Part shown: in pieces, positions 1 to 6,121 of the stretch
Position numbering within the stretch: the first letter of the stretch is position 1
Layout: each line of letters begins with the position of its first letter
From: CAYPEZ01 sp964409985
Lineage (GTDB): Bacteria; Patescibacteriota; Minisyncoccia; Phycocordibacterales; UBA6899
Direction of reading: 5' to 3'
Assembly (NCBI GenBank): GCA_964409985.1
Contig: CAYPEZ010000008.1
Coordinates: 1-28,592, forward strand
Length of the DNA stretch: 28,592 nt
Notes under the pieces: model-generated
Told to the model about the DNA's origin: nothing
Database searches by the model: none
The model's input: only the letters and a program-made list of their open reading frames with translations
Position numbers and translations under genes: made by a program

Positions 1-4
1 CTTA

Positions 5-26
5 CATGCTTTTGGACCGAATGCCG
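5..26. repeat. partial third copy of the tRNA-Met-linked repeat
   Basis: These 22 bases are identical to positions 232-253, which is the right part of the 52-bp repeat plus its next four bases. The left part of the repeat is missing here. Together with the two full copies it suggests that the repeat array continues outside the window, possibly with another tRNA-like unit. Confidence 0.7.
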
Positions 27-93
27 CAGCAGCAAGCTATGCTTACCGCTGCATAATCTGGTGCGCACAACATCCTAACATGTTCTTACACCT

Positions 94-113
94 AACACTA
101 CCAATGTAGTGTT
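94..113. other. perfect 8-bp hairpin downstream of tRNA-Met
   Basis: AACACTAC and its reverse complement GTAGTGTT enclose a CAAT loop. Read on the minus strand this hairpin lies about 20 bases beyond the 3' end of the elongator tRNA-Met. It could help 3' processing or weak termination, but no T-run follows, so it is not a classic intrinsic terminator. Confidence 0.45.
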
Positions 114-132
114 CCGATTCTGGCTAACCGGG

Positions 133-206
133 TGTCGGCGAGAGGAGTTGCACCTCTGACCTCGGGCTTATGAGTCCCACGCTCTAACTGTCTGAGCTAC
201 GCCGAC
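133..206 (-). tRNA. tRNA-Met (CAU), elongator
   Basis: The minus strand folds as a cloverleaf. The acceptor GTCGGCG pairs with CGCCGAC, the D-stem GCTC with GAGC, the seven-base anticodon loop is CTCATAA (anticodon CAU), and the T-stem AGAGG pairs with CCTCT. The discriminator is A and no CCA is encoded. The 1-72 pair is G-C, so this is not the initiator. A CAU tRNA can also be tRNA-Ile2 with a lysidine-modified wobble base, which sequence alone cannot exclude. One anticodon-stem pair (A31-G39) and the T-loop TGCAACT deviate from consensus. It probably forms one transcript with the upstream fMet tRNA. Confidence 0.85.
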
Positions 207-249
207 AAATGAGGGAACGAAAGCATGCTCGCATGCTTTTGGACCGAAT
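198..249. repeat. 52-bp direct repeat, copy 1 (overlaps the tRNA-Met 5' end)
   Basis: This 52-base unit recurs without a mismatch at 272-323. Its left end covers the first nine bases of tRNA-Met (minus strand). The rest holds a perfect 9-bp palindrome, AAAGCATGC-TC-GCATGCTTT at 220-239, then TTGGACCGAAT. It therefore carries the 5' flank and first acceptor strand of the tRNA, as expected from duplication of a tRNA unit. Confidence 0.85.
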
Positions 250-252
250 GCC

Positions 253-280
253 GTCGGGGCAAGATTTCTCTTACGCCGAC
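253..280 (-). pseudogene. tRNA-derived minihelix (acceptor remnant)
   Basis: On the minus strand these 28 bases start with the same GTCGGCGTA as tRNA-Met and end in CCCCGAC. They fold into one almost perfect hairpin: GTCGG/CCGAC, a single C-C mismatch, a G-C and a T-G pair, then AAGA/TCTT closed by a GAAA tetraloop. The D, anticodon and T arms are absent. It lies between the two repeat copies exactly where a tRNA would be, so it is best read as an internally deleted tRNA unit. Whether it is transcribed or functional is unknown. Confidence 0.5.
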
Positions 281-323
281 AAATGAGGGAACGAAAGCAT
301 GCTCGCATGCTTTTGGACCGAAT
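272..323. repeat. 52-bp direct repeat, copy 2
   Basis: Identical to 198-249 and offset by 74 bases, with the same internal 9-bp palindrome (294-313). On the minus strand it lies between the initiator tRNA and the minihelix. The 22-base spacer to copy 1 is much too short and too few copies are present for a CRISPR array. Confidence 0.85.
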
Positions 324-330
324 TGATGCC

Positions 331-346
331 CTTCTATCCGTAGAAG
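331..346. other. 6-bp hairpin downstream of tRNA-fMet
   Basis: CTTCTA and TAGAAG flank a TCCG tetraloop. It lies about 50 bases past the 3' end of tRNA-fMet on the minus strand, between that tRNA and the repeat array. It may be a processing signal; there is no T-run. Confidence 0.3.
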
Positions 347-393
347 TGACATAGAGTGTGTCGATCTGTCACCTCGACGTAAGAAACCGCTTG

Positions 394-464
394 TTGCGGG
401 ACCTGGAATCGAACCAGGGCCTTCAGGTTATGAGCCTGACGAGGTACCTCTCCTCTATCCCGCT
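394..464 (-). tRNA. initiator tRNA-fMet (CAU)
   Basis: The minus-strand cloverleaf has anticodon loop CTCATAA with stem TCAGG/CCTGA, D-stem GAGG/CCTC and T-arm CCTGG-TTCGATT-CCAGG. Two initiator hallmarks are visible: base 1 (A) cannot pair with base 72 (A), and pair 11-24 is A-U. The anticodon stem keeps two of the three G-C pairs typical of initiators; pair 29-41 is A-U. The discriminator is A and CCA is not encoded. It has a good upstream promoter and is first in a two-tRNA transcript. Confidence 0.92.
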
Positions 465-473
465 ATGGGCCCC

Positions 474-501
474 ATTATACTGAAAATGTGTACTTTTGCA
501 A
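474..501 (-). promoter_or_regulatory. promoter of the fMet/Met tRNA unit
   Basis: On the minus strand TTGCAA (-35, 501-496) is separated by 16 bases from a perfect TATAAT (-10, 479-474). Transcription would start a few bases before the tRNA 5' end at 464. Confidence 0.75.
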
Positions 502-550
502 TGGTATCGAGAGAAATGATGTTACCGCACCTTCTTTTCAAAGAACAATA

Positions 551-580
551 TTGACAGCAAACGTTCGTTCACCATAGAAT
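551..580 (+). promoter_or_regulatory. lexA promoter with a candidate LexA operator in the spacer
   Basis: TTGACA (551-556) and TAGAAT (575-580) are separated by 18 bases. The spacer contains the dyad AACG-TT-CGTT (560-569), placed where a bound repressor would block RNA polymerase. An autoregulating LexA would be expected to bind here. The start codon at 588 is only seven bases after the -10 box, so the mRNA should be leaderless. The identity of the operator is inference. Confidence 0.65.
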
Positions 581-587
581 AACACGC

Positions 588-1169
588 ATGGAGAAGCTCA
601 AAGATGAAGGCTACCAGCAAAAAATCGCACGATTTTATTCTGTCAAAAAACGCATGCCATCATTCTCGGAGATAGGTGAGCTGGTGGGTTTTTCATCTAA
701 GAATTCTGTTGCAAAGCTCGTGACCCGGCTCGAAGGACGTGGAGTTCTTCGCCGTGACAAGGAAGGGAAAATCATTCCACTCCATCTTTCCCCTGAGACA
801 AAAATCCTTGGCTTTATTGAGGCAGGATTTCCGTCTCAGGCAGAAGAAGATATTCTCGACACGCTTTCGCTCGATGATTTTTTGGTGGAACGGAAGGAGG
901 CCACATACATGCTTCGCGTGAAGGGTGATTCCATGCGAGATGCGGGAATTGTGGAGGGGGACTATGTGTTGGTTGAGCGTACAAGTGACGCAAAGCCTGG
1001 AGCTATTGTCATTGCATCTGTTGATGGTGCGTATACTATGAAATATCTTCGGATGAAAAATGGGCAACCCTATCTCGAGCCAGCAAATCCAAAATACCGC
1101 CCTATCACGCCTAAGGGGGATCTTCGCATTGAGGCCGTGGTGCGTGCGGTCATTCGTAAATACACATGA
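588..1169 (+). CDS. lexA: LexA-type SOS repressor / autoprotease
   Basis: A 193-residue LexA-family repressor that would bind damage-gene operators and cleave itself when RecA is activated. The N-terminal half (about 1-65) is a winged helix including SFSEIGELVGFSSKNSVAKL. The C-terminal half is an S24 peptidase domain. The likely cleavage site is Ala79-Gly80 (IEAGF), the catalytic serine is Ser115 in GDSM and the general base is Lys152 in YTMKYL. This spacing matches E. coli LexA (S119, K156). There is no Shine-Dalgarno site; the promoter lies directly before the ATG. The stop overlaps the start of the polymerase gene by four bases (ATGA), an arrangement like umuD-umuC, but the intact DNA-binding domain favours a true LexA. 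Confidence 0.9.
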   Translation: MEKLKDEGYQQKIARFYSVKKRMPSFSEIGELVGFSSKNSVAKLVTRLEGRGVLRRDKEGKIIPLHLSPETKILGFIEAGFPSQAEEDILDTLSLDDFLVERKEATYMLRVKGDSMRDAGIVEGDYVLVERTSDAKPGAIVIASVDGAYTMKYLRMKNGQPYLEPANPKYRPITPKGDLRIEAVVRAVIRKYT

Positions 1170-2464
1170 GTGAGCGGAAGCCTTTTTTGAAGTATGAATA
1201 TCCTCGTGCGTTCTTTCATCTTGATGGTGACGCATTCTTTGCGTCCGTGGAGGTCGCAAAAAACCCTGCTCTCAAAGGGAAACCCGTCGTGACCGGGGAA
1301 GAACGAGGTATTGCAACTGCAATCTCCTACGAAGCAAAAAAATTTGGCATTCCTCGTGCAATGCCGATCCATGAAATCCGAAAGAAATTTCCTGAAGTCA
1401 TTGTCGTTCACAGTGACTATGAATCCTACGCTCTCTATTCTCGGCGCATGATGGATATTGTTCGCCGCCTCACTGATCGTGTCGAGGAAGCGTCGATCGA
1501 TGAATGTTATGCCGAGCTCACGGGTCTCCGGCGGCCACTTCATCTGACGTATCACGCTATGGCTGCCCGAATCCAAAAAGAGATCGATGATGAACTTGGG
1601 GTATCTGTCTCTATTGGTATTGCCCCCACAAAGACACTTGCGAAACTCGCATCCAAATGGGGGAAGCCTCACGGAATCACATGCATCCCTGGAACTTCTA
1701 TCCACGATTTTCTCAAGGATACTCCTGCGGGAAAGGTGTGTGGAATCGGCCACCAGACGAGCGCATATCTTGAGAGCTTGGGAATTCGTACCGCACTTGA
1801 GTTTGCCGACCGTGATGAAGGGTGGGTGATGCACACTCTTTCGAAGCCATATCAAGAACTGTGGCATGAACTTCGTGGGGAGTCTGTGTTTCTCCTACGT
1901 GCTGGCGATCCTGCTCCACAAAAGTCGATTCAAAAAACAGAAACCTTTACTCCTCCGTCACGCGACCGTGCGCGCGTCTATGCTGAACTTTCTCAAAATA
2001 TTGAGCGGGCATGTAAAAAAGCACGAGAGCACGGCCTTCACGCAAGGACCATTCATTTTTTTCTCAAGACACAAGAGTTCCGTTTTCATACCGCAGAATT
2101 CTCTCTTGGCCGACCAACGAATGATCCGATCTTTATCCTTGAGCTTCTCCAAAAAGCTTTTCTATCAATATATCGAAAGAACGTCTTTTATCGTGCGACA
2201 GGAGTGACGCTTGGGGGCCTCGAGAGCGATACCATCCTCCAAGAAGACCTTTTTGGAACAACACAACGAGAAGAAGATCACAAAACAGTTTTTCGTACCG
2301 TTGACCAGATTGAGTGTGATATGGGGAAGGGGACGGTATTTCTCGCTTCATCTTTTGCTTCTGTGCTTCGGCACAAAGCAGAGCGGAAAAAACGTGAGCC
2401 ACTCAAAGAACTCCTCGCTCCACAGAAATTCTTTGGCATTCCGGTCCTTGGGGAGGTAGGATAG
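1166..2464 (+). CDS. dinB: Y-family translesion DNA polymerase (DinB/UmuC type)
   Basis: A 432-residue error-prone polymerase expected to copy past damaged bases. The catalytic residues are visible: Asp20 in HLDGDAFFASVE and Asp112-Glu113 in SIDECYAEL; Phe25 is the probable steric gate against ribonucleotides. Helix-hairpin-helix and little-finger regions follow, for example VCGIGHQTSAYLESLGI. QEDLF at 359-363 fits a sliding-clamp binding motif and is followed by an unusually long tail of about 70 residues. The gene overlaps lexA by four bases, so it is almost certainly under direct SOS control. The choice between DinB and UmuC is uncertain; length and position beside lexA resemble UmuC, the active-site text resembles DinB. 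Confidence 0.9.
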   Translation: MSERKPFLKYEYPRAFFHLDGDAFFASVEVAKNPALKGKPVVTGEERGIATAISYEAKKFGIPRAMPIHEIRKKFPEVIVVHSDYESYALYSRRMMDIVRRLTDRVEEASIDECYAELTGLRRPLHLTYHAMAARIQKEIDDELGVSVSIGIAPTKTLAKLASKWGKPHGITCIPGTSIHDFLKDTPAGKVCGIGHQTSAYLESLGIRTALEFADRDEGWVMHTLSKPYQELWHELRGESVFLLRAGDPAPQKSIQKTETFTPPSRDRARVYAELSQNIERACKKAREHGLHARTIHFFLKTQEFRFHTAEFSLGRPTNDPIFILELLQKAFLSIYRKNVFYRATGVTLGGLESDTILQEDLFGTTQREEDHKTVFRTVDQIECDMGKGTVFLASSFASVLRHKAERKKREPLKELLAPQKFFGIPVLGEVG

Positions 2465-2469
2465 AGAGT

Positions 2470-3162
2470 ATGAGTAGACACAAAGATTTTTGGAATAAGG
2501 AGTACAAGACAGGAGAGCACCTCGCCCTCTCCATGAATGTCTCGGAAGACCTTGAGAAGTTTTGTCGTTTTGTCGATCGTAAAGAAGGAAAGAAACACTT
2601 CAATGTGACGGCACTTGCCGTCGATATGGGCTGCGGCAATGGACGAAATCTCATATGGCTTTCAAAGAACTTTGGTGTGCGGGGAGTAGGGTATGACATC
2701 GCTGATGAGGCAATTACACAGGCACGTCTTGCATCAAGCGACCTTCCGATTGCCTACGAAGCAAGAAGTATTGCGGGAGTATTTCCAAACATCAAAGACC
2801 GATCTGCAAATCTTGTGCTGGACATGATGAGCTCTCATTTTTTGAATGAAGAAGAACGTATGGGATATCGCAGCGAGGTGCTGCGTATCATGCGAGATGG
2901 TGGGTGGTTTTATTTCAAAACGTTTCTGAAGGATGAGGATCAGCATGCAGAACGACTTTTGCGTGAACATGGAACAGCGGAAGCAAATACCTATCTTCAT
3001 CCACGCATGGGCGTCGAAGAGCATGTGTGGACAGAGGAAGAAATCGACGAGTTTTGGGGAAGCGTGCTCACTATCCATAAAATTGATAAATCACACAAAC
3101 ATATCCTTCATGGAAAAGCATTTAAGCGCCGTACAGTGAGCGTGTATATGCAAAAGATCTAG
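2470..3162 (+). CDS. class I SAM-dependent methyltransferase
   Basis: A 230-residue Rossmann-fold methyltransferase. Motif I is VDMGCGNG at residues 51-58 and the acidic ribose-binding residue is Asp76 in GYDIADEAI, both typical of S-adenosylmethionine enzymes of the TehB/UbiE-like superfamily. The substrate cannot be predicted. It begins five bases after the polymerase stop, so it is probably the third gene of the lexA operon. That context might suggest a link to damage tolerance, but this is inference only. A hairpin follows the gene. Confidence 0.8.
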   Translation: MSRHKDFWNKEYKTGEHLALSMNVSEDLEKFCRFVDRKEGKKHFNVTALAVDMGCGNGRNLIWLSKNFGVRGVGYDIADEAITQARLASSDLPIAYEARSIAGVFPNIKDRSANLVLDMMSSHFLNEEERMGYRSEVLRIMRDGGWFYFKTFLKDEDQHAERLLREHGTAEANTYLHPRMGVEEHVWTEEEIDEFWGSVLTIHKIDKSHKHILHGKAFKRRTVSVYMQKI

Positions 3163-3174
3163 GATTGAAAAAGA

Positions 3175-3197
3175 GGCCATCCTGTATTATGATGGCC
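3175..3197. terminator. hairpin after the lexA operon
   Basis: GGCCATC and GATGGCC form a 7-bp stem with a nine-base loop, 12 bases after the methyltransferase stop. On the plus strand no T-run follows. On the minus strand the stem is followed by TCTTTTT, so it looks more like a minus-strand terminator or a processing hairpin. Confidence 0.35.
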
Positions 3198-3239
3198 GGG
3201 TTCGCAAAGTAAAATAAGTCAAAAAAAGTATTGCTTTCA

Positions 3240-3266
3240 TTGACGGCGTGTGGTCAAAAGTATGAC
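3240..3266 (+). promoter_or_regulatory. candidate promoter of the tRNA-Thr pair
   Basis: TTGACG (3240-3245) and TATGAC (3261-3266) are 15 bases apart, slightly short. The predicted start would be about 14 bases before the first tRNA-Thr. Confidence 0.4.
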
Positions 3267-3286
3267 AACATCTCTTGCCCATTTAT

Positions 3287-3362
3287 GCCAATGTAGCTCA
3301 GTTGGTAGAGCATCTCCATGGTAAGGAGAAGGTCACCGGTTCGATTCCGGTCATTGGCTCCA
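3287..3362 (+). tRNA. tRNA-Thr (GGU), CCA encoded
   Basis: The cloverleaf has acceptor GCCAATG/CATTGGC, D-stem GCTC/GAGC, anticodon stem TCTCC/GGAGA with loop ATGGTAA (anticodon GGU) and T-arm ACCGG-TTCGATT-CCGGT. Discriminator U is followed by an encoded CCA. It should read ACC and ACU threonine codons. It is 95 bases upstream of a second threonine tRNA. Confidence 0.95.
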
Positions 3363-3457
3363 TCTCAGTCATTTGTAACAGACGTTACCAGCTGAGAGTT
3401 GCCCTATATCGTGCCGACGCATGATCGGGCGATCAATTTCAGAACGGAATTGATTTA

Positions 3458-3530
3458 GCCACCTTAGCTCAGTTGGTAGAGCATCGCATTCGTAACGCGA
3501 AGGTCCCGAGTTCGATCCTCGGAGGTGGCT
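3458..3530 (+). tRNA. tRNA-Thr (CGU), no encoded CCA
   Basis: Acceptor GCCACCT/AGGTGGC, D-stem GCTC/GAGC, anticodon loop TTCGTAA (anticodon CGU) and T-arm CCGAG-TTCGATC-CTCGG. After discriminator U the genome reads CAA, so CCA must be added by nucleotidyltransferase, unlike in its neighbour. One anticodon-stem pair (A31-C39) is mismatched. It reads ACG. The 3' end is only 10 bases from the prfB -10 box. Confidence 0.93.
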
Positions 3531-3540
3531 CAAAATACTG

Positions 3541-3546
3541 TATACT
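3541..3546 (+). promoter_or_regulatory. prfB -10 box
   Basis: TATACT ends six bases before the prfB ATG, predicting a leaderless or nearly leaderless mRNA. The matching -35 region would fall inside the tRNA-Thr T-arm and has no consensus, so the gene may also be read from the tRNA promoter. Confidence 0.5.
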
Positions 3547-3552
3547 GCCCAA

Positions 3553-4437
3553 ATGGCAGCAAAAGAAGAAATAGAAAAAAAGATAGCAGCGATTGAACTC
3601 TCAATGGGAGAGGCAGATTTTTGGGCGGATAAAGCGCGAGCACAAGCGATACTCAAAGAATATCAAGATCTTAAAGCAGAGCTTGAAGGAGGGGGGAAGT
3701 ATGATCGTGCAAACGCCATCATCACTATTTTTTCTGGTGCAGGAGGGGATGACGCAGAAGATTTTTCTGCCATGCTTTTTCGTATGTACCAAAAATTCTG
3801 TGATCGAAAAGGGTGGGGGTTCCTAAGGCTTCATGAGAACGAAAACGATCACGGAGGATTCCGTAATGTCACGTTTGAGGTTGAAGGGAAGGGAAGCTAT
3901 GGAGTCTTAAAGCACGAATCAGGGGTCCATCGCCTGGTCCGTACTTCGCCGTTTAATGCAAAGGGCTTACGACACACTTCGTTCTCACTAGTTGAAGTTG
4001 TGCCCAAATTTCCAAAAGGAGAAGTTGCTGACATACCGCCAAACGAACTTGAAATCGACTTTGCTCGCTCTGGTGGTGCGGGAGGTCAAAATGTAAATAA
4101 ACGCGAGACCGCAGTGCGTATTACCCACCTCCCGACAGGGCTTGCAGTGCATATTTCCAACGAACGCAGTCAGCAGCAGAACAAGGAAAAAGCGCTAGAA
4201 ATTCTCCGGGGCAAGGTCGCGCAATTTCGTGATGCGAAAACAGAGGAAGAGCGCCAGAAATTTTTTATCTCAAAGACCACCCAAGCTGCGTGGGGCAACC
4301 AAATCCGCTCCTATGTATTACATCCGTACAAGATGGTGAAGGACCATCGTACAAATGTAGAGACGAGCGATACAGATGCGGTGTTAAATGATGGGAACCT
4401 GGACATCTTTATTGAGGCGGCACGTGGTTTAGGTTAG
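3553..4437 (+). CDS. prfB: peptide chain release factor 2, short form
   Basis: Class I release factor of 294 residues that ends translation at UGA and UAA. The RF2 stop-recognition tripeptide Ser132-Pro133-Phe134 is in RTSPFNAKGLRHTSF, and the catalytic GGQ (177-179) is in RSGGAGGQNVNKRETAVR. It is about 70 residues shorter than typical RF2 because most of N-terminal domain 1 is missing, and the programmed +1 frameshift found in many prfB genes is absent. Its presence shows UGA is a stop codon here. It begins right after tRNA-Thr and is followed after 15 bases by ftsE. Confidence 0.93.
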   Translation: MAAKEEIEKKIAAIELSMGEADFWADKARAQAILKEYQDLKAELEGGGKYDRANAIITIFSGAGGDDAEDFSAMLFRMYQKFCDRKGWGFLRLHENENDHGGFRNVTFEVEGKGSYGVLKHESGVHRLVRTSPFNAKGLRHTSFSLVEVVPKFPKGEVADIPPNELEIDFARSGGAGGQNVNKRETAVRITHLPTGLAVHISNERSQQQNKEKALEILRGKVAQFRDAKTEEERQKFFISKTTQAAWGNQIRSYVLHPYKMVKDHRTNVETSDTDAVLNDGNLDIFIEAARGLG

Positions 4438-4452
4438 AATGAAAGGAATCAT

Positions 4453-5130
4453 ATGATTGTCTTTGATAGAGTTACGAAGCACTATTCGGACCAGTTTGCT
4501 GTCCGTAACGTTTCTTTCCAGGTCATGCCTGGAGAGTTTCTTTCTATTGTGGGGCACTCTGGGGCAGGCAAGACGACACTCCTGAAGCTTCTCCTCATTG
4601 AAGAATTTCCTACAGAAGGGACGGTGCTTTTCGAAAAGGTGAATATTCATGAGATTGCCCTCCGCCATATGCCCGACTACCGCCGTCGCGTTGGAATGGT
4701 GTTTCAAGACTTCAGGCTTCTCCCTAATAAGACTGCTTATGAGAACGTTGCTTTTGCTATGGAAGCAGCGGGGAAGACTGACCAGGAAATTGCTTCTGAT
4801 GTGCCGCAAGTGCTCGAACTTGTTGATCTCAAAAGTAAGCTCTACCACTTTCCACACGAGCTTTCTGGCGGCGAGAAACAGCGTGTCGCAATCGCTCGAG
4901 CTATTGTGAATCAGCCCGATGTTATTGTCGCGGACGAACCAACAGGGAACCTCGATCCAGTTTCTACATACGACGTTATCCAGATTTTGAAAAAGATTAA
5001 TGATATGGGAACGACAGTACTTCTCACAACACACAACAAAGGAGTTATTGATTCGCTCAAGAAGCGAGTTATTACCATGGCAGCTGGTGAGATTGTTCGC
5101 GATGATCCTCAAGGGAAATACGTCTTATAG
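4453..5130 (+). CDS. ftsE: cell-division ABC ATPase FtsE
   Basis: A 225-residue ATPase that pairs with FtsX at the division site and drives peptidoglycan hydrolase activation. Walker A is GHSGAGKTT (34-42), the Q-loop glutamine is Q85 in MVFQDFRLL, the signature is LSGGE (137-141) and Walker B ends in Asp161-Glu162 (VADEPTGNLDP). A Shine-Dalgarno-like AAAGGA lies five bases before the ATG, one of the few in the window, which fits an internal operon gene. The ftsX gene follows after two bases. Confidence 0.94.
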   Translation: MIVFDRVTKHYSDQFAVRNVSFQVMPGEFLSIVGHSGAGKTTLLKLLLIEEFPTEGTVLFEKVNIHEIALRHMPDYRRRVGMVFQDFRLLPNKTAYENVAFAMEAAGKTDQEIASDVPQVLELVDLKSKLYHFPHELSGGEKQRVAIARAIVNQPDVIVADEPTGNLDPVSTYDVIQILKKINDMGTTVLLTTHNKGVIDSLKKRVITMAAGEIVRDDPQGKYVL

Positions 5131-5132
5131 CT

Positions 5133-6044
5133 ATGTTCACAAATATTCGTCGCATTATTAAATCCGGGTTCATCAATTTTTGGCGCAACGCTGTTGTGTC
5201 TTTGTCATCCATCTTTGTGATGACCGTCGCACTCTTTTTTATTGGGTCCATCGTTCTCTTGTCTGTCTTCTTAAACTCTGCTCTCCAGTCCATTAAGGAT
5301 AAGGTTGATGTGAATGTGTACATGACGACCGAAGCACCCGAAGCACAGATCCTTGCGCTTAAAAAAGATCTCGAAGCGCTTCCTCAGGTTTCTGGAATCG
5401 AATACATCTCTCGAGATCAAGCCATTGAAGACTTTAACAAAAGGCACGAGAACGACTATCTTATGAAACAAGCGCTTGAGGAACTTGGTGAGAATCCACT
5501 TGGAGCAACCCTCAATATTAAGGCAAAAGATACTTCACAATACGATTCTATTAATAAATATCTCACTGAGGATAAAACATATTCTAGCATTATCTTTAGT
5601 GTGAACTACAATAAAAATCGTATTGTTATCGATCGTCTTACAGAACTCACACAATCGGTTCAAAAAATTGGATTTGCGATTATGATTGCCCTGATTGTGA
5701 TTGCTGTGGTGATTACATTCAACACAATTCGTCTCGCAATCTTTGTCTCTCGAGAAGAGATTGCTGTCATGCGACTTGTCGGAGCATACAACAGCTTCGT
5801 TCGTGGTCCTTTTGTTGTTGAAGGAATGATGTACGGCGTTGTCGGAGCGATCATTGCAACAGCGCTCTTTTACCCGATTACTTCCTGGTTGAAGAGTGCA
5901 ACTGGTGACTTTTACGGAGGAATTGATTTGTTCCTGTACTTTATTGGAAACCTTAGCCAAATTTTTGGCCTTTTGCTTGGATCAGGCGTGCTGCTCGGGA
6001 TGATTTCTTCATATCTTGCTGTGCGTAAATATCTCAAAGTATAA
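5133..6044 (+). CDS. ftsX: cell-division membrane protein FtsX
   Basis: A 303-residue permease-like partner of FtsE. It has a cytoplasmic N-terminus, a first membrane helix at about 18-46, an external domain at about 47-175 and three further helices at about 177-205, 225-250 and 265-298, the standard FtsX topology. The external domain includes VNVYMTTEAPEAQILALKKDLEALP, split here as VNVYMTTEAPEA and LKKDLEALP, and is the expected contact for a periplasmic or wall hydrolase activator. The two-base gap to ftsE indicates coupled translation. A hairpin with a T-run follows before pyrG. Confidence 0.93.
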   Translation: MFTNIRRIIKSGFINFWRNAVVSLSSIFVMTVALFFIGSIVLLSVFLNSALQSIKDKVDVNVYMTTEAPEAQILALKKDLEALPQVSGIEYISRDQAIEDFNKRHENDYLMKQALEELGENPLGATLNIKAKDTSQYDSINKYLTEDKTYSSIIFSVNYNKNRIVIDRLTELTQSVQKIGFAIMIALIVIAVVITFNTIRLAIFVSREEIAVMRLVGAYNSFVRGPFVVEGMMYGVVGAIIATALFYPITSWLKSATGDFYGGIDLFLYFIGNLSQIFGLLLGSGVLLGMISSYLAVRKYLKV

Positions 6045-6060
6045 ATAGACGTCTTTTAGG

Positions 6061-6104
6061 CCACATGACGAAGCCTTTCGTCAATCGCTGTGGATAGGGT
6101 TTTT
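6061..6104 (+). terminator. probable terminator between ftsX and pyrG
   Basis: TGACGAA-GCCT-TTCGTCA (6066-6083) is a perfect 7-bp hairpin, extended by CCACA (6061-6065) with TGTGG (6089-6093) across a five-base bulge. A TTTTT run is at 6100-6104, seven bases past the stem. It overlaps the upstream part of the pyrG promoter region, so it may separate the two units only partly. Confidence 0.5.
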
Positions 6105-6108
6105 CCTG

Positions 6109-6114
6109 TACACT
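6109..6114 (+). promoter_or_regulatory. pyrG -10 box
   Basis: TACACT ends seven bases before the pyrG ATG. No clear -35 box is seen. The spacing predicts a leaderless mRNA, which would exclude CTP-sensing leader attenuation as known for pyrG in Gram-positives. Confidence 0.5.
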
Positions 6115-6121
6115 ATTTTCC

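Noticed and set aside
198..323. CRISPR array
   Set aside because: Only two full repeats of 52 bp with one 22-base spacer that itself contains the end of a tRNA-like hairpin; no cas genes in the window.
1070..1867. 265-codon minus-strand open frame opposite lexA/dinB
   Set aside because: It covers well-identified genes on the plus strand and has no recognisable domain; a shadow of their codon bias.
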